NCBI GenBank assembly: GCA_029432775.1 | Contig: JAROAZ010000037.1 | Span: 1 to 41,720 of the forward strand | Length of the DNA: 41,720 nucleotides | Origin: Pontiellaceae bacterium B12227 | GTDB lineage: Bacteria; Verrucomicrobiota; Kiritimatiellia; Kiritimatiellales; Pontiellaceae | Direction of reading: 5' to 3' | In this document: in pieces, positions 7,851-17,300 of the stretch | How the letters are laid out: each line of letters begins with the position of its first letter | Numbering within the stretch: position 1 is the stretch's first letter | The notes under the pieces: generated by a model | Told to the model about the DNA's origin: nothing | Database searches by the model: none | Seen by the model: the letters and a program-made list of their open reading frames with translations, nothing else | Program-made: the position numbers and the translations under genes

Positions 7851-9482
7851 TTACTCATAGCAGCGCAGCCCCCCGGTTTCGCTGCCGACAAAGATGCGGC
7901 CGTTGTAGATCATCGGTGAGCTGATACAAAGCCCCTGCTCACCCGGGCTCGTCTTTTCGTTGATGTAGATTTTTTCCAGCAACGATCCGTCGTTCAGCGA
8001 AAGTTTCACCATATAGCCGTCGTGGCTCACGGCATAAACAAAACCGTCCACCACCGATGCGCCGGCCAGCACCGGAGCCTGACCGCTTACGGCCGTTGAC
8101 CAAACCTGTTTTCCGGTTTCGGGATCGAGCGCCACCACCTTGCCCGCCGCAACGGGAGCGATGAGATATTCCCCGGCCGCAACAGCACCGAGCACGGCAT
8201 CGGGCATATCGGAACTCCAGAGCACTTTGCCGTTTTCAGCATTGAGTGCCATTACGATGCCGGCGGGATTCGGATCGCGGAAAACAAAGTCGCCGTTGCC
8301 GCCGCCTACGATCAGCGTATCGCCCATCATGGTTACCGCGCCGGTGATCGGATACGGGGTTTCGGTTTTCCAAAGCTCGCGCGGCTGACTGTTCAGTTCC
8401 GCTTCCGTTCGGAGGGCCACCACGGCCTTTCCGTTGAAGCCGCTGCCGATATATAAAATGCCGTCCTTCACGATGGGTGAACTTTCCGGATCGGCCACAT
8501 CGTGCCGCCAGAGTTCCTGACCGTCTGCAATCCGCACGGCCATGACATAGCCGGTGTGGCTGATCGGTTTATGGGTGGCCGGATCCTCAATGGCCCCGGC
8601 GCCGATATAGACCACACCGTTTTCAATGGCCGGCGAGCTTTCCAGATGCAGCGGCGTTTCCACCGTCCAGAGCACGTCGCCGTTTTCGGCATTCAGGCAG
8701 AGCAACTGACAGTTGCTGTCGGGATGCAGGCCCTGCCCAATCAGCACATACTTTCCGTCAGCCGTAACCGCCGGCGAGCTGAAGAAGCCTTTGATCTCTT
8801 CACCGTTCACCTGATCGACCGACCAGATGGTTTCGCCGGAGCCGGCATCCACACAGAAAACAATGCCGTAGCTGTCGGGCGGGTCCAGTTCGCAGGAGGC
8901 CGCAAAGACGCGATCGCCATGAACCGCAGGACTGGAAAGCATCATGGCGGAGTCGACCGTTTCAACGGAGCCGTCATCATCGACCCAGCTTGGAAAATAG
9001 TCCCAGGCCAGCGACAGCTCGCCCGCCGGCGCCGAACCCACTGCGCCGAGGCGGCGTTCATCGCCGCGGAAGATTACGGGTTGGTCGGTTTTGACGGCAG
9101 AGGATTCAACCGGCTTCTCCGCCGGTGCTTTGACCTCGCCGCGTTCCTTCGCCTTGATGCGGGCCAGAGCGATTTCCGTCCAGTCGATATAAACCGGCAC
9201 CGTGGTGGAGGCACCGGTTGCCACCGGCTTGCTTCCGCGGCGTTTTCCGGCCGCATGCGTTTCCCCGCCGTGGCCCGGCCAGAAATGAACCGCAGCCCAG
9301 ATGCCTAAGCCAACCAGCACGACGGCCACAGGGACCAGCGGCTTTTCCTTACAGGCTTTCAGCAGCGCTTTCGGTTTAAACAGCAGTGCAAAAAAGGTGG
9401 CGATTCCGGCCGCCATGGCCGGCAGCAGCGCCGCGCCCGCATTTACAAAGATTGGAACTACGGCAATATCACCATGCAACAT
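7851..9482 (-). CDS. Membrane-anchored PQQ-type beta-propeller protein
   Basis: About 543 residues. Two hydrophobic N-terminal segments (about 10-34 and 47-66) anchor it, then a low-complexity linker, then from about 150 a beta-propeller of PQQ-like repeats: recurring blocks such as VFCVDAGSGETIWSV, LLCLNAENGDVLWTV, VMALNAENGKVLWSS and VVALDPETGKQVWST, each with the A-x-D/N-x(2)-G-x(2)-W signature. This is the BamB/YfgL-type fold, usually a protein-interaction scaffold, and there is no sign of a dehydrogenase active site. I choose the ATG at 9482 because GGGGG lies 6 nt upstream; an ATG at 9488 abuts the same G run. It overlaps the VCBS gene by 14 nt, so the two are co-translated and probably act together at the cell envelope. 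Confidence 0.75.
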   Translation of the reverse strand: MLHGDIAVVPIFVNAGAALLPAMAAGIATFFALLFKPKALLKACKEKPLVPVAVVLVGLGIWAAVHFWPGHGGETHAAGKRRGSKPVATGASTTVPVYIDWTEIALARIKAKERGEVKAPAEKPVESSAVKTDQPVIFRGDERRLGAVGSAPAGELSLAWDYFPSWVDDDGSVETVDSAMMLSSPAVHGDRVFAASCELDPPDSYGIVFCVDAGSGETIWSVDQVNGEEIKGFFSSPAVTADGKYVLIGQGLHPDSNCQLLCLNAENGDVLWTVETPLHLESSPAIENGVVYIGAGAIEDPATHKPISHTGYVMAVRIADGQELWRHDVADPESSPIVKDGILYIGSGFNGKAVVALRTEAELNSQPRELWKTETPYPITGAVTMMGDTLIVGGGNGDFVFRDPNPAGIVMALNAENGKVLWSSDMPDAVLGAVAAGEYLIAPVAAGKVVALDPETGKQVWSTAVSGQAPVLAGASVVDGFVYAVSHDGYMVKLSLNDGSLLEKIYINEKTSPGEQGLCISSPMIYNGRIFVGSETGGLRCYE

Positions 9483-11460
9483 CGTCATCCCCCTGATCGC
9501 CGCGTTCCGCCACGATTGAAATTCGTTTTTCCGAAGTTAAATCCACATCAAAATCGCGGGTGTGCCCATCGGCATAGGCCACGTTCACTTTATAGGTTCC
9601 AGGCCTTGGAACCGCAAAGCAGACCGCATCCGGACTCGTACAGCCCGAGGCCACATTGCCGCCCAGATCGCGGCGTCCTATCACTGCACCGGATGCATCG
9701 ATCAACCGGACCTTGGCACCCACCACGCCCTTCGGTCCGAGAACCCGAACGGAGCAGAGCCGCACATCCATGAGCCGCTTTTCATCCTTCTTCATCAGTT
9801 CGGTTTCCTGCCGCATGGAAAGCGTATCGTTCACAATCAGGAACAGCTGGCCCTTTTCGTTGCCGATCAGAATGTCGGGCGCACCGTCGTTATTGACATC
9901 GCCCAGCGCCAGCGAACGCCCGCCGGAACCGTGCGCCGGACCTTTGAAGAGCGGCTTTTCGTCCACGTGCACTTTAGCGTGCATGTAGGAGCCGTAACCC
10001 CGGTTGATAATATATCGATTCTCTTTCTGCTGATCGCAGACGGTGTAGATGTCCACATAGCCATCAACGTTGAGGTCGGCGGCGGCGGTGGCAAAGTGAT
10101 AGTCGGAGCCTTCGCTGATCTCGTTTCCATAGCCGGTGATATCAGTCGGGACGCCGCCTTCGTTGGCGACAATCAGCCAGTCCTTTTCAATCGGCACCAC
10201 CAGATCCATCTGATCGGGTTTATAGGATGTCATGAAAACGCCGGCGCCGGTTTTGCCGTATTCATCCAAGCCTGTTTTGAAGGAGAAATCCACATCGTGT
10301 TCCAAGGGTTGGAAAACGCCCTGATCATTCTGAACGAAGACAAAGCCTCCGCCGTCGGCATAAAACAGATCGGTGCGGTTATCCCTGTTCCAGTCGCCGG
10401 GCACAAAATAGCCGTTGCCTTCGGTCGGTAGCCCCATCGCCGCTGTGACGTCCACCATTGACCGTTTATCTTTTCCGGGATTCAGAAAGGCGCGCAGCCC
10501 CTTTCCCTTGAAGCTGGCCACCACGTCCGGATAGCCATCGCCGTTAAGCTCCACAAAGGACGCGCTCTTGAAACCCTCCATGTCGTCCACTTTCAGCCAA
10601 TCGGTCTGAACCAACGCAAACGACTTTTCAAAGGTGCCTTTGTAAAGGGTGGTTCCGAGCATGAGGTCCGCCAGTCCATCGCAATCGACGTCGGCCACGG
10701 AGCAGCTGACACTGGCCGACTTTACGCCCAGCTTGTCGGTGGCATTGGAAAACTGCATGGGTTCCACCTGCAGAAAAATCCGGTCGCCTTTCGGCGAACA
10801 GGCCACGAGGTCTTCCATACCGTCGCCGTTGAGGTCGAACATGGCCGCGCCTTCCACCGATGCGGGCAGCTCGTCGATGAGCAGGTCCGGCTTAAACTTT
10901 ACGTAGGCTTTGCGGGGATAGTATTCGCGATCCGCCGCCATGTCTTCCAGCATCCGGATCAGCTGGCTGGTCATGCCGCAGTAGATGCCGGCCAGTGTGT
11001 TGACCTGCTTGCCTTCCGAATCGGTTTCCATATCGCTGGCAACGCCGATATGAAACAGGTTGGTCTCCTGCACCTCGCCCACCAGAAACTCGTCGGCGTA
11101 CATGCGGATCTGGCGCTTTGATTTGCGACGGCTGGGCTTGCCGGCAAATACCGGAAACTGATCGCCCTTCGCCAGCGAACCATCGGCCGCGCGCTCGGCC
11201 ACCTGTCCGGCCAGCGCTCCGGTAAAGACTACGGTGACCGGTTGTTCGGCCTGGTAGCTGCCTTTGATCGCTTTGACCACGGAGCACTTCAGCTTCGCGG
11301 CGGCGGGATCGATGGCATCGATTTCCAGCACGACGACGTTATCGTATTTCTGGAAATAGACATCCGGCTGCAGCGCCGGATTGATGACGGCATGCGCGGA
11401 GCCAACAACGAGCAACGCCGCAAGACCAAACAGGAGATTCTTTGGTTTAGATACATTCAT
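9469..11460 (-). CDS. Secreted VCBS/FG-GAP repeat protein
   Basis: A 663-residue secreted protein. The signal peptide is LLFGLAALLVVGSAHA with cleavage after AHA. Residues 30-200 form an unrecognised N-terminal domain. From about 205 to 560 come at least six VCBS/FG-GAP propeller blades with calcium-binding loops: DLNGDGMEDL, DVDCDGLADL, ELNGDGYPDV, DWNRDNRTDL, DLNVDGYVDI and DVNNDGAPDI. The C-terminal ~80 residues look like a carboxypeptidase-regulatory or Ig-like beta-sandwich (GAKVRLIDASGAVIGRRDLG). Such proteins are usually extracellular adhesion or assembly factors; the ligand is unknown. No clear Shine-Dalgarno is seen. It overlaps the downstream propeller gene, and the shared propeller architecture suggests one envelope module. 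Confidence 0.75.
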   Translation of the reverse strand: MNVSKPKNLLFGLAALLVVGSAHAVINPALQPDVYFQKYDNVVVLEIDAIDPAAAKLKCSVVKAIKGSYQAEQPVTVVFTGALAGQVAERAADGSLAKGDQFPVFAGKPSRRKSKRQIRMYADEFLVGEVQETNLFHIGVASDMETDSEGKQVNTLAGIYCGMTSQLIRMLEDMAADREYYPRKAYVKFKPDLLIDELPASVEGAAMFDLNGDGMEDLVACSPKGDRIFLQVEPMQFSNATDKLGVKSASVSCSVADVDCDGLADLMLGTTLYKGTFEKSFALVQTDWLKVDDMEGFKSASFVELNGDGYPDVVASFKGKGLRAFLNPGKDKRSMVDVTAAMGLPTEGNGYFVPGDWNRDNRTDLFYADGGGFVFVQNDQGVFQPLEHDVDFSFKTGLDEYGKTGAGVFMTSYKPDQMDLVVPIEKDWLIVANEGGVPTDITGYGNEISEGSDYHFATAAADLNVDGYVDIYTVCDQQKENRYIINRGYGSYMHAKVHVDEKPLFKGPAHGSGGRSLALGDVNNDGAPDILIGNEKGQLFLIVNDTLSMRQETELMKKDEKRLMDVRLCSVRVLGPKGVVGAKVRLIDASGAVIGRRDLGGNVASGCTSPDAVCFAVPRPGTYKVNVAYADGHTRDFDVDLTSEKRISIVAERGDQGDDDVAW

Positions 11461-11595
11461 AGTTTCATTTCGATTTAGTGAGGCTGTGCGTCAGATTGTC
11501 TTCTGCACCAAGTTCGCAAAGTCCGCGAAGGCAGGGTGTTTCTTCTTAGCGTTCTTTGCGCTCTTCTGTGAACAACTCATTTTACAGGTTGTAAG

Positions 11596-13170
11596 TTAGT
11601 TGATGACGTAGGTGGTGGTGTAGGTCGGGCTGAAGCCGACGCCTTTCTTGTAGGCCTTGACGGTCAGCTTGGTGGTTTTGTTCAGCTTGATCGGCGCGGT
11701 GTAGGCCGGCGATTTTCCTGTCGGTTCCGAGCCGTCGGTGGTGTAGCGGATTTTTGCGCCGGGCACTTTGGTTTTGATTTCCACCTTCACGGGCTCATCA
11801 AAAATGACGGCGACCGGGGTCTCGATCTGATTCCCGCCTTTACCGACCTTGCGGATTTTGGTGTTGGCGGGCAGTGCATTCAGCTGGAAGGGTTCGTATT
11901 CGCCGAGGTGCCTGCTCATGGAGGTCATGGCTTTGAGCGTGAGACCGTATTCCGACTTCTGGTCGCCGCGGCCGTGGTAGTAGGAGTTCGGGTCGGCTTC
12001 CATTTTTGCGATCAGGTTGTTCGCGCTCGTTGACGCGCAGTGCTTGCCGAAGGTGACATTTTTCCAATCTTTGGAAACATCTTTATTAAACAGGCCGATG
12101 CCGTCTTCCATGATGTAATCAAAATGCACGCCGTCGAGCTGAACGTCACCGGCCAGCTGCATGGCAACGCCTTTGTTATCTTTGGCTTTCTCGTTCGGGT
12201 TGCCGACTTTCCGGCCCTGCCCGTCGGTAAAGTCGTCCACGGACGTGATGGAGGTGACGACGAGGCGCGCTTTTTTCGGGTTGGCCGAATAGACGCGGAT
12301 AAAGGAACCGAGTGCGGCATAGAGGCCGGAGCGGCCGGGTTTGTCGTTTTCAGCAAAGCCGAGGCAGAGGAAGGCATCTTCGGTCAGCGGACGTTCCGGA
12401 GAACCGGCCTGGAGGACCCCGTTGCGATAGATATTGATGTTATAGACGCCTTTGGCGTTGGTGTTGATGAACGGGGCGATGCGTCCGCCGCCCTGGATTT
12501 CCAGAATGCCGCCGTCGTAGACTTCGAACGCGCCTTTGTTGGTGGCCCCGCTGAAGCGGAAATCGCCGCTGATGATACACTTGCCGTGCTGCAGCATGAC
12601 CTCGTCGCTGACGCCGACGTTGCCGAGAAACTCCACCGACTTGGTGCCGATTTTGGCGATCTGGAATTTATGCGAGATCTGGCTGTTGCAGGATTTTTCT
12701 TTCGGCAGGCGTTTGGAGGTGTGGCGGTAGACGCGCCCCTTGCCCGGGAACACCGCATCTTCAATATTAAAATAGGTGTCGTGATCGCCGCGAATGGAGA
12801 TCCAGTGAATGTCGCCGCCGTCTTTCACATCGACGTTGCCCCAGATCTCGAGTTCGTTGCGGTGTTTGCCCTGCAGTTCACCGTTCTTTTCGATGACCAC
12901 GTGGCGCACCTGATTCTGGCGGTTGCCTTTCACGATGTAGTTTTTGGATGCCTTCGGCAGCAGGATATCGGTTTCGCGGTCCGGCGCGGTTTTGGCGGTC
13001 TTTCCGTTTTCCTTCCAGTTTTCCGCCACGCCGAATTCCCCGCCCTCGCCCGGATTGGCCCAGACCAGCTGACGCCCTTCGTCCCATTTTTCGAGCTTCC
13101 ACAAAGGCTCTACGGCAACTGCCGAAACGGCCAACCCCACCCACATCATGATCCATGCAAATTGTTTCAT
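11596..13170 (-). CDS. Secreted protein with chitobiase/Fn3-like C-terminal domain
   Basis: About 524 residues. I start at 13170, where GGAAAGGGAATAG precedes the ATG and a signal peptide begins (MKQFAWIMMWVGLAVSAVAV); the frame is open upstream to 13344 but that part is non-coding in appearance. Residues 25-440 are beta-rich with many short G/N-rich turns (NGELQGKHRNELEIWGNVDV, GGILEIQGGGRIAPF), resembling a G8 or right-handed beta-helix domain, with no identified active site. The last ~75 residues match the chitobiase/beta-hexosaminidase C-terminal (Fn3-associated) domain: IRYTTDGSEPTGKSPAY and KLTVKAYKKG. It is probably an extracellular polysaccharide-binding or surface protein belonging to the same programme as the large hydrolase upstream. 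Specificity cannot be judged. Confidence 0.7.
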   Translation of the reverse strand: MKQFAWIMMWVGLAVSAVAVEPLWKLEKWDEGRQLVWANPGEGGEFGVAENWKENGKTAKTAPDRETDILLPKASKNYIVKGNRQNQVRHVVIEKNGELQGKHRNELEIWGNVDVKDGGDIHWISIRGDHDTYFNIEDAVFPGKGRVYRHTSKRLPKEKSCNSQISHKFQIAKIGTKSVEFLGNVGVSDEVMLQHGKCIISGDFRFSGATNKGAFEVYDGGILEIQGGGRIAPFINTNAKGVYNINIYRNGVLQAGSPERPLTEDAFLCLGFAENDKPGRSGLYAALGSFIRVYSANPKKARLVVTSITSVDDFTDGQGRKVGNPNEKAKDNKGVAMQLAGDVQLDGVHFDYIMEDGIGLFNKDVSKDWKNVTFGKHCASTSANNLIAKMEADPNSYYHGRGDQKSEYGLTLKAMTSMSRHLGEYEPFQLNALPANTKIRKVGKGGNQIETPVAVIFDEPVKVEIKTKVPGAKIRYTTDGSEPTGKSPAYTAPIKLNKTTKLTVKAYKKGVGFSPTYTTTYVIN

Positions 13171-13608
13171 TCTATTCCCTTTCCTATACACACCCGCCGG
13201 CCGGATTCGGCCGAACGCAAAAAAAACGATTACCTGATACCCTATACATTGCCGGTGGCTCCGGCTATTAGGCACAAAAAGAGTTCCAATGTCTGGAACT
13301 CTCTGACTATTGATAGCAGTCGCAGCTCGTTCAATACTGCTCAATACAGAACAGGTCCCGAATATTCACAGAATAATTGAGACATAATCATTTTATAAAA
13401 CAAACAGCTCCAGGAGCTTTCCCATAGTGGAGGTCGCCTTCTCTGTACGCTTTCTGCTTAGAGCAGGACAGGATCATTTTTCTTATCTACCGTGCTCGAG
13501 TGGAAATCATCCTGTCATTCAATTATTCTGTCCTCATTAAATTTCAACTCGACATCCGGGTTAAACGGGACCTTATCGCCACACTGAAGAGTTCCAAGGG
13601 TTGGAAAC
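13171..13608. other. 438-bp intergenic region with palindromes
   Basis: This lies between the PEP-CTERM gene and the next minus-strand gene. It holds two exact copies of the 15-bp palindrome (13284-13298, about 115 bp before the downstream start, and 13592-13606, 3 nt beyond the PEP-CTERM stop) and the GACAGGATCATTT inverted repeat at 13467-13516. A promoter for the 13170 gene should lie here, but I cannot place -35/-10 boxes with confidence. Confidence 0.6.
13467..13516. repeat. GACAGGATSATTT inverted repeat
   Basis: GACAGGATCATTTT (13467-13480) and GAAATCATCCTGTC (13503-13516) are inverted arms separated by 22 bp. A further ATTCTGTCCT follows at about 13524. It resembles the AAAATGATTTCCG and GACAGGACC words in the left repeats, so it is likely another member of that repeat debris; an attenuator role is possible. 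Confidence 0.45.
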
Positions 13609-14373
13609 TCAGCGGATGATATGGCAACGGGCGAGGAGCGGACCAGAAGTGCGCTCTTCTGCAAGGAATGACGGTTGATACTTCAGTACTTCAAACTGCG
13701 GACCGGCTTTACGGCGCATCCGACGCTGCTGTTTCCGGCGAGCGAGCCAGGCTCCAAGTCCGCCGATCCCAAAGAGTGACAGGGTGGCCGGCTCCGGCAC
13801 CGCCTGGCCGTAGACATCCATCTGGAGGGCCTGCCCGTCATAGCTGGTCCATCCGCCGAACTCGCTGGCCAGCTTCAGGGGAATTCCATTACCCGACACA
13901 TCCGACTGAACGGCGGCATTGTCCGTCATTCTCCACCAGTAGCGCGTGGCTCCCTGCGACTGGTCGGCCGAAGCCACAAACCAGTAGCTGGAGTTTGCGG
14001 CAAGCGTCAACGTGGAGGAAGCCGCAATCGGCTGCCCCACCAGTGCAGCACTGGTGCTGAACAGTTTATACCCGCCGGAAACAGCCGTGCCGGGCACGCC
14101 GCCGGCGTTGTTATAGATCGAAACACTGAGGTCGCCCAGTCCGCTTTCGTGATAGAGTTTTTCACCGAAAAAAACCGATGAGAGATTCCAGGCTTCGGAA
14201 CCGGTGGAGAAAGCAAACCCCTGCAGGACGGGATAGTTTGCGCCCAGGCCGTCATCCCCGATAAGTACTTTGTTCACCGTGGATGCATTTTGGGTGTTTC
14301 CGCCCAGCAGTTCGGCCTTCACCTGCGCGGCCCCTATCAGGACGCCTACTATCAGAATTTGAACTTTCATCAT
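13609..14373 (-). CDS. PEP-CTERM sorting-domain protein with unusual tail
   Basis: About 254 residues, exported. The start at 14373 (or the next ATG, 14370) follows AGGGGGACC and opens a signal peptide (MKVQILIVGVLIGAAQVKA). The middle is a beta-sandwich-like domain with SYWFVASADQ and TRYWWRMTDN, common in small PEP-CTERM proteins. At about 190-218 stands a PEP-CTERM signal: VPEPATLSLFGIGGLGAWLA then RRKQQRR. This signal is recognised by an exosortase, which should anchor or release the protein at the surface; no exosortase gene is in the window. Oddly, 36 residues follow the basic cluster, where such proteins normally stop. The gene starts 7 nt after the end of the large hydrolase gene and so belongs to its operon. 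Confidence 0.75.
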   Translation of the reverse strand: MMKVQILIVGVLIGAAQVKAELLGGNTQNASTVNKVLIGDDGLGANYPVLQGFAFSTGSEAWNLSSVFFGEKLYHESGLGDLSVSIYNNAGGVPGTAVSGGYKLFSTSAALVGQPIAASSTLTLAANSSYWFVASADQSQGATRYWWRMTDNAAVQSDVSGNGIPLKLASEFGGWTSYDGQALQMDVYGQAVPEPATLSLFGIGGLGAWLARRKQQRRMRRKAGPQFEVLKYQPSFLAEERTSGPLLARCHIIR

Positions 14374-14380
14374 GGTCCCC

Positions 14381-17300
14381 CTATTTAAGGCGCACATTAA
14401 CCTGAATGAAACCGGATTCGGCCTGGCTGACATCAACCGTATGACTGTTCACCGGATATTCAAGATTTTCCGCAATCACATCCGGCGCCTCCTCCGAAAG
14501 GTCGGCACTCTGCGTGATGCTATACAAACGATCCGGCTTCGACTCCCATTCCACCACCATGTTTTCTCCATCGGTTTCCAATGTCTGGAACGAGCTGACC
14601 GCAAAGACCGACAGCGAGTTGGTCGGATTATGACCGGTTAAGAATTCTTCCAGGTTTGTCATCCCGTCGTCATCCAGATCCATTGTGGGATTGGCATTTA
14701 AACCAGTCAGGCGCAATTCTTCTGCCCAGCTGTTATATTTCGGCATGATGATGGCCGGCGCGGCCCCGATCCGGAAGTCCAGGTTATCAATGTAGACATG
14801 CTCCGAAAGAGCGTGCCCTCCTGATCGAAGTAAATGATCGGGAACACTTCAGTCGGAATGAAATCACCGGCTCCCGAGTCAACGGGAAACGAGCCCGTGT
14901 ATTCAATATGGTGCTGCCCGGCGGTCAGCTTTGCTTTGGTATAGTCGAACGGACCGTTGCCGGTATTCTCCGCATCCTTCCAGCGGAACAGGATTCCGCC
15001 CACGGCTTCCGTGAGATTGGCCGGGAGGTAGATATCGAAGGAGAGCTGATAGCGATCGCCGGGCTGGATGTTATATCCACTCAGATCAATCGGATTGGCC
15101 ACGGGCCGGATGCCCGCCCACGAACCGCCCCCAACTGAAAGCACCGCAACCTGGCCCGCAGCATTGGAGAATGCGACCGGAGCATCAACTACCTGGCTGG
15201 TCAACTGGTTCACGGTCTGCATGTCGGTGCCCGGCAGCGTCATGTTGCCGGTGGTCGACGCGCCCGGCGCAGCCCCCTCGAAATCCTCGTTCCAGAGGCT
15301 TTCCAGTTCCAGCGGCGGCGGACCGTCTGTTACCACAACAACCAGCTCCGCTGAATTCGTATTGCCGGCGGTGTCCGCAACCGACACGTTGAACAAATTC
15401 GTTCCGACGTCGGAGAGTGCCGGCATTCCTGAAAGGGCTCCATTGGTTGAAACCGCAAGCCAGGACGGGCCGGTTGCCCAGAAGGTAAGCGGGTCGCCCT
15501 CTGCATCATATACCGCATTCGTCAGCGTTCCGGCATAGTCCGTTCCCTGATCCACGCTGCCGCCGTCGATGGGATCAGACAGGAACAGCGGCGCAGTATT
15601 TTCCGGGATGACCTCGACGCGGAAGTTGTCCATGTTCACTTCCGAAATCTTACTGAACGCGCCCACGCTGATATTGGTGGGATTCCAACCGGTCGTATAG
15701 CCGGCATAGATGGTTTCGCCGTTTGCAATATGGCTCAGCTCCTGTGTTGCCGTGCTGTACTTGACGGTGCCGTTCAGGATGATGTCCGCATAGCGCACAT
15801 AGTTGGATGCCCCGCGCTCGACCGTCAGCTCGACGGTAAACCAGTCGCTGAATCCGCCGGCGGCGGTATCGACACCCAACTGCGCATGCGGAACCCATCC
15901 TTCAACCCACAACCCATTTTCGCCGGTCCCATTGCTGCCCATGGCGCCGCCCCGGTTGCACAGGGTAAAGGCGTCGCCACCGTTTTCATGCCAGTTGGGT
16001 GAAACGCCCAGCAGGATGCCGAAGGCGGCCTTGTTAAAGAAGGTGGAAATGTTGCCGTCCGCTTCATGGTAATAGCGAAAGTCGGAACTGATGACCGCCT
16101 TATCGCCGTCGCGAGTCAGGGCAAAACCATGCCTGCATGGCGAGTGGTAGTTGGCTTTGGCAACCGAGGTATCGAGTATCGCATACTGCCCGTTGCCGCT
16201 GAGCAGATCCTGCTGATCGGTGCCGTCGTCCCATTTCGGGAACCAGTCGGATCCGTTGATGGTGGTCGCATAGCCCGCATTGGTGAAGGGATCCTCAAAG
16301 ACCACATAATCGACCGTCGGCGGCGGTACCGTACCGGCATTCTTATCGTAGACCACCGTCAGCTTCGGCGCGGTCGCGCCTTCCTTCGAGCTGAACCAGG
16401 CATCGTTGCCGCCGCTGTCCATTTTGGCGATGAGCGTATAGGTTCCGTCGCCACCGCCGTCGAGCAGGCTGGTGACATCGAAGTTATAGGTGGTTCCCGT
16501 GGCAAAAGCGCCGTTCTTCGATCCAACTTCCGTTCCCGCCGTGGGTTTGTTTGCATCGGTCAAACCGGTTTCCGTCCAGGTGCTGTGCGAACCCTTATAG
16601 AGGCGAATCGTACCGCTGCCCGCATCGCCGGCGCATTTCAAGGCAAGTGTCGCGCTGGTCACATCGTCCGTGATACCGGAGACCTCAAACTGCAGATAGG
16701 CCACTCGATTGCCCGCCTCGATTTTCAGCTCCGAAGTGTTAAACGGCGAGGTGCCCTGGATGTAGGCATCGTGCAACACGGTAAAGGTTTTGGTTTCCTC
16801 GAACGATTCTTCCTCAATGACCAACGTGAACACCTTCTGGCGCGCATCGCCGTCTGTATCGGTCACTTCGACCGTGAAGTTATAGGTGCCATCGAGGCTT
16901 GGTGTTCCGGAAATGCGGCCGTTGCTGAAGTTCAATCCCGGAGGAAGCGCTCCACCGATGATCGACCACACAAACGGGGTCTGCCCATATCTGGTTTCTA
17001 TCGTTACATCATATGCGCTGTTCACTTCCCCGTTCGGCAGGGAAGAGGTGATGATGTTCGGATAGCGGTCATCAACCACTTCAATTGAAACCCGGTCTGA
17101 ACCACTATTGGTATTGCTATCGAACGCGGTCAGTTCGAAGACATAGGAGCCTTCAACCAAACCACTCAGATTCTGTATCGCAGACGTGTAGCTGGACATG
17201 GTTGCCGTGTTCGGGCCGGAGATCTGATTCCACTCATATCCGGTGATGGTGGTTTCGTCGACCGGCTCTGCAGACCCGGTCAAGGTTACCGTGCTGTCCG

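Noticed and set aside
7610..7891. 93-codon minus-strand open frame between the PQQ and dikinase genes
   Set aside because: It overlaps both neighbours and the inverted repeat, and has no domain.
12040..13380. 446-codon plus-strand open frame
   Set aside because: It is antisense to the chitobiase-type gene, which has a signal peptide, a ribosome-binding site and a known domain; the antisense product shows no domain.
13609..14373. Exosortase system in the window
   Set aside because: A PEP-CTERM substrate is present but no exosortase-like multi-pass protein with Cys/Arg/His motifs is found in any frame.
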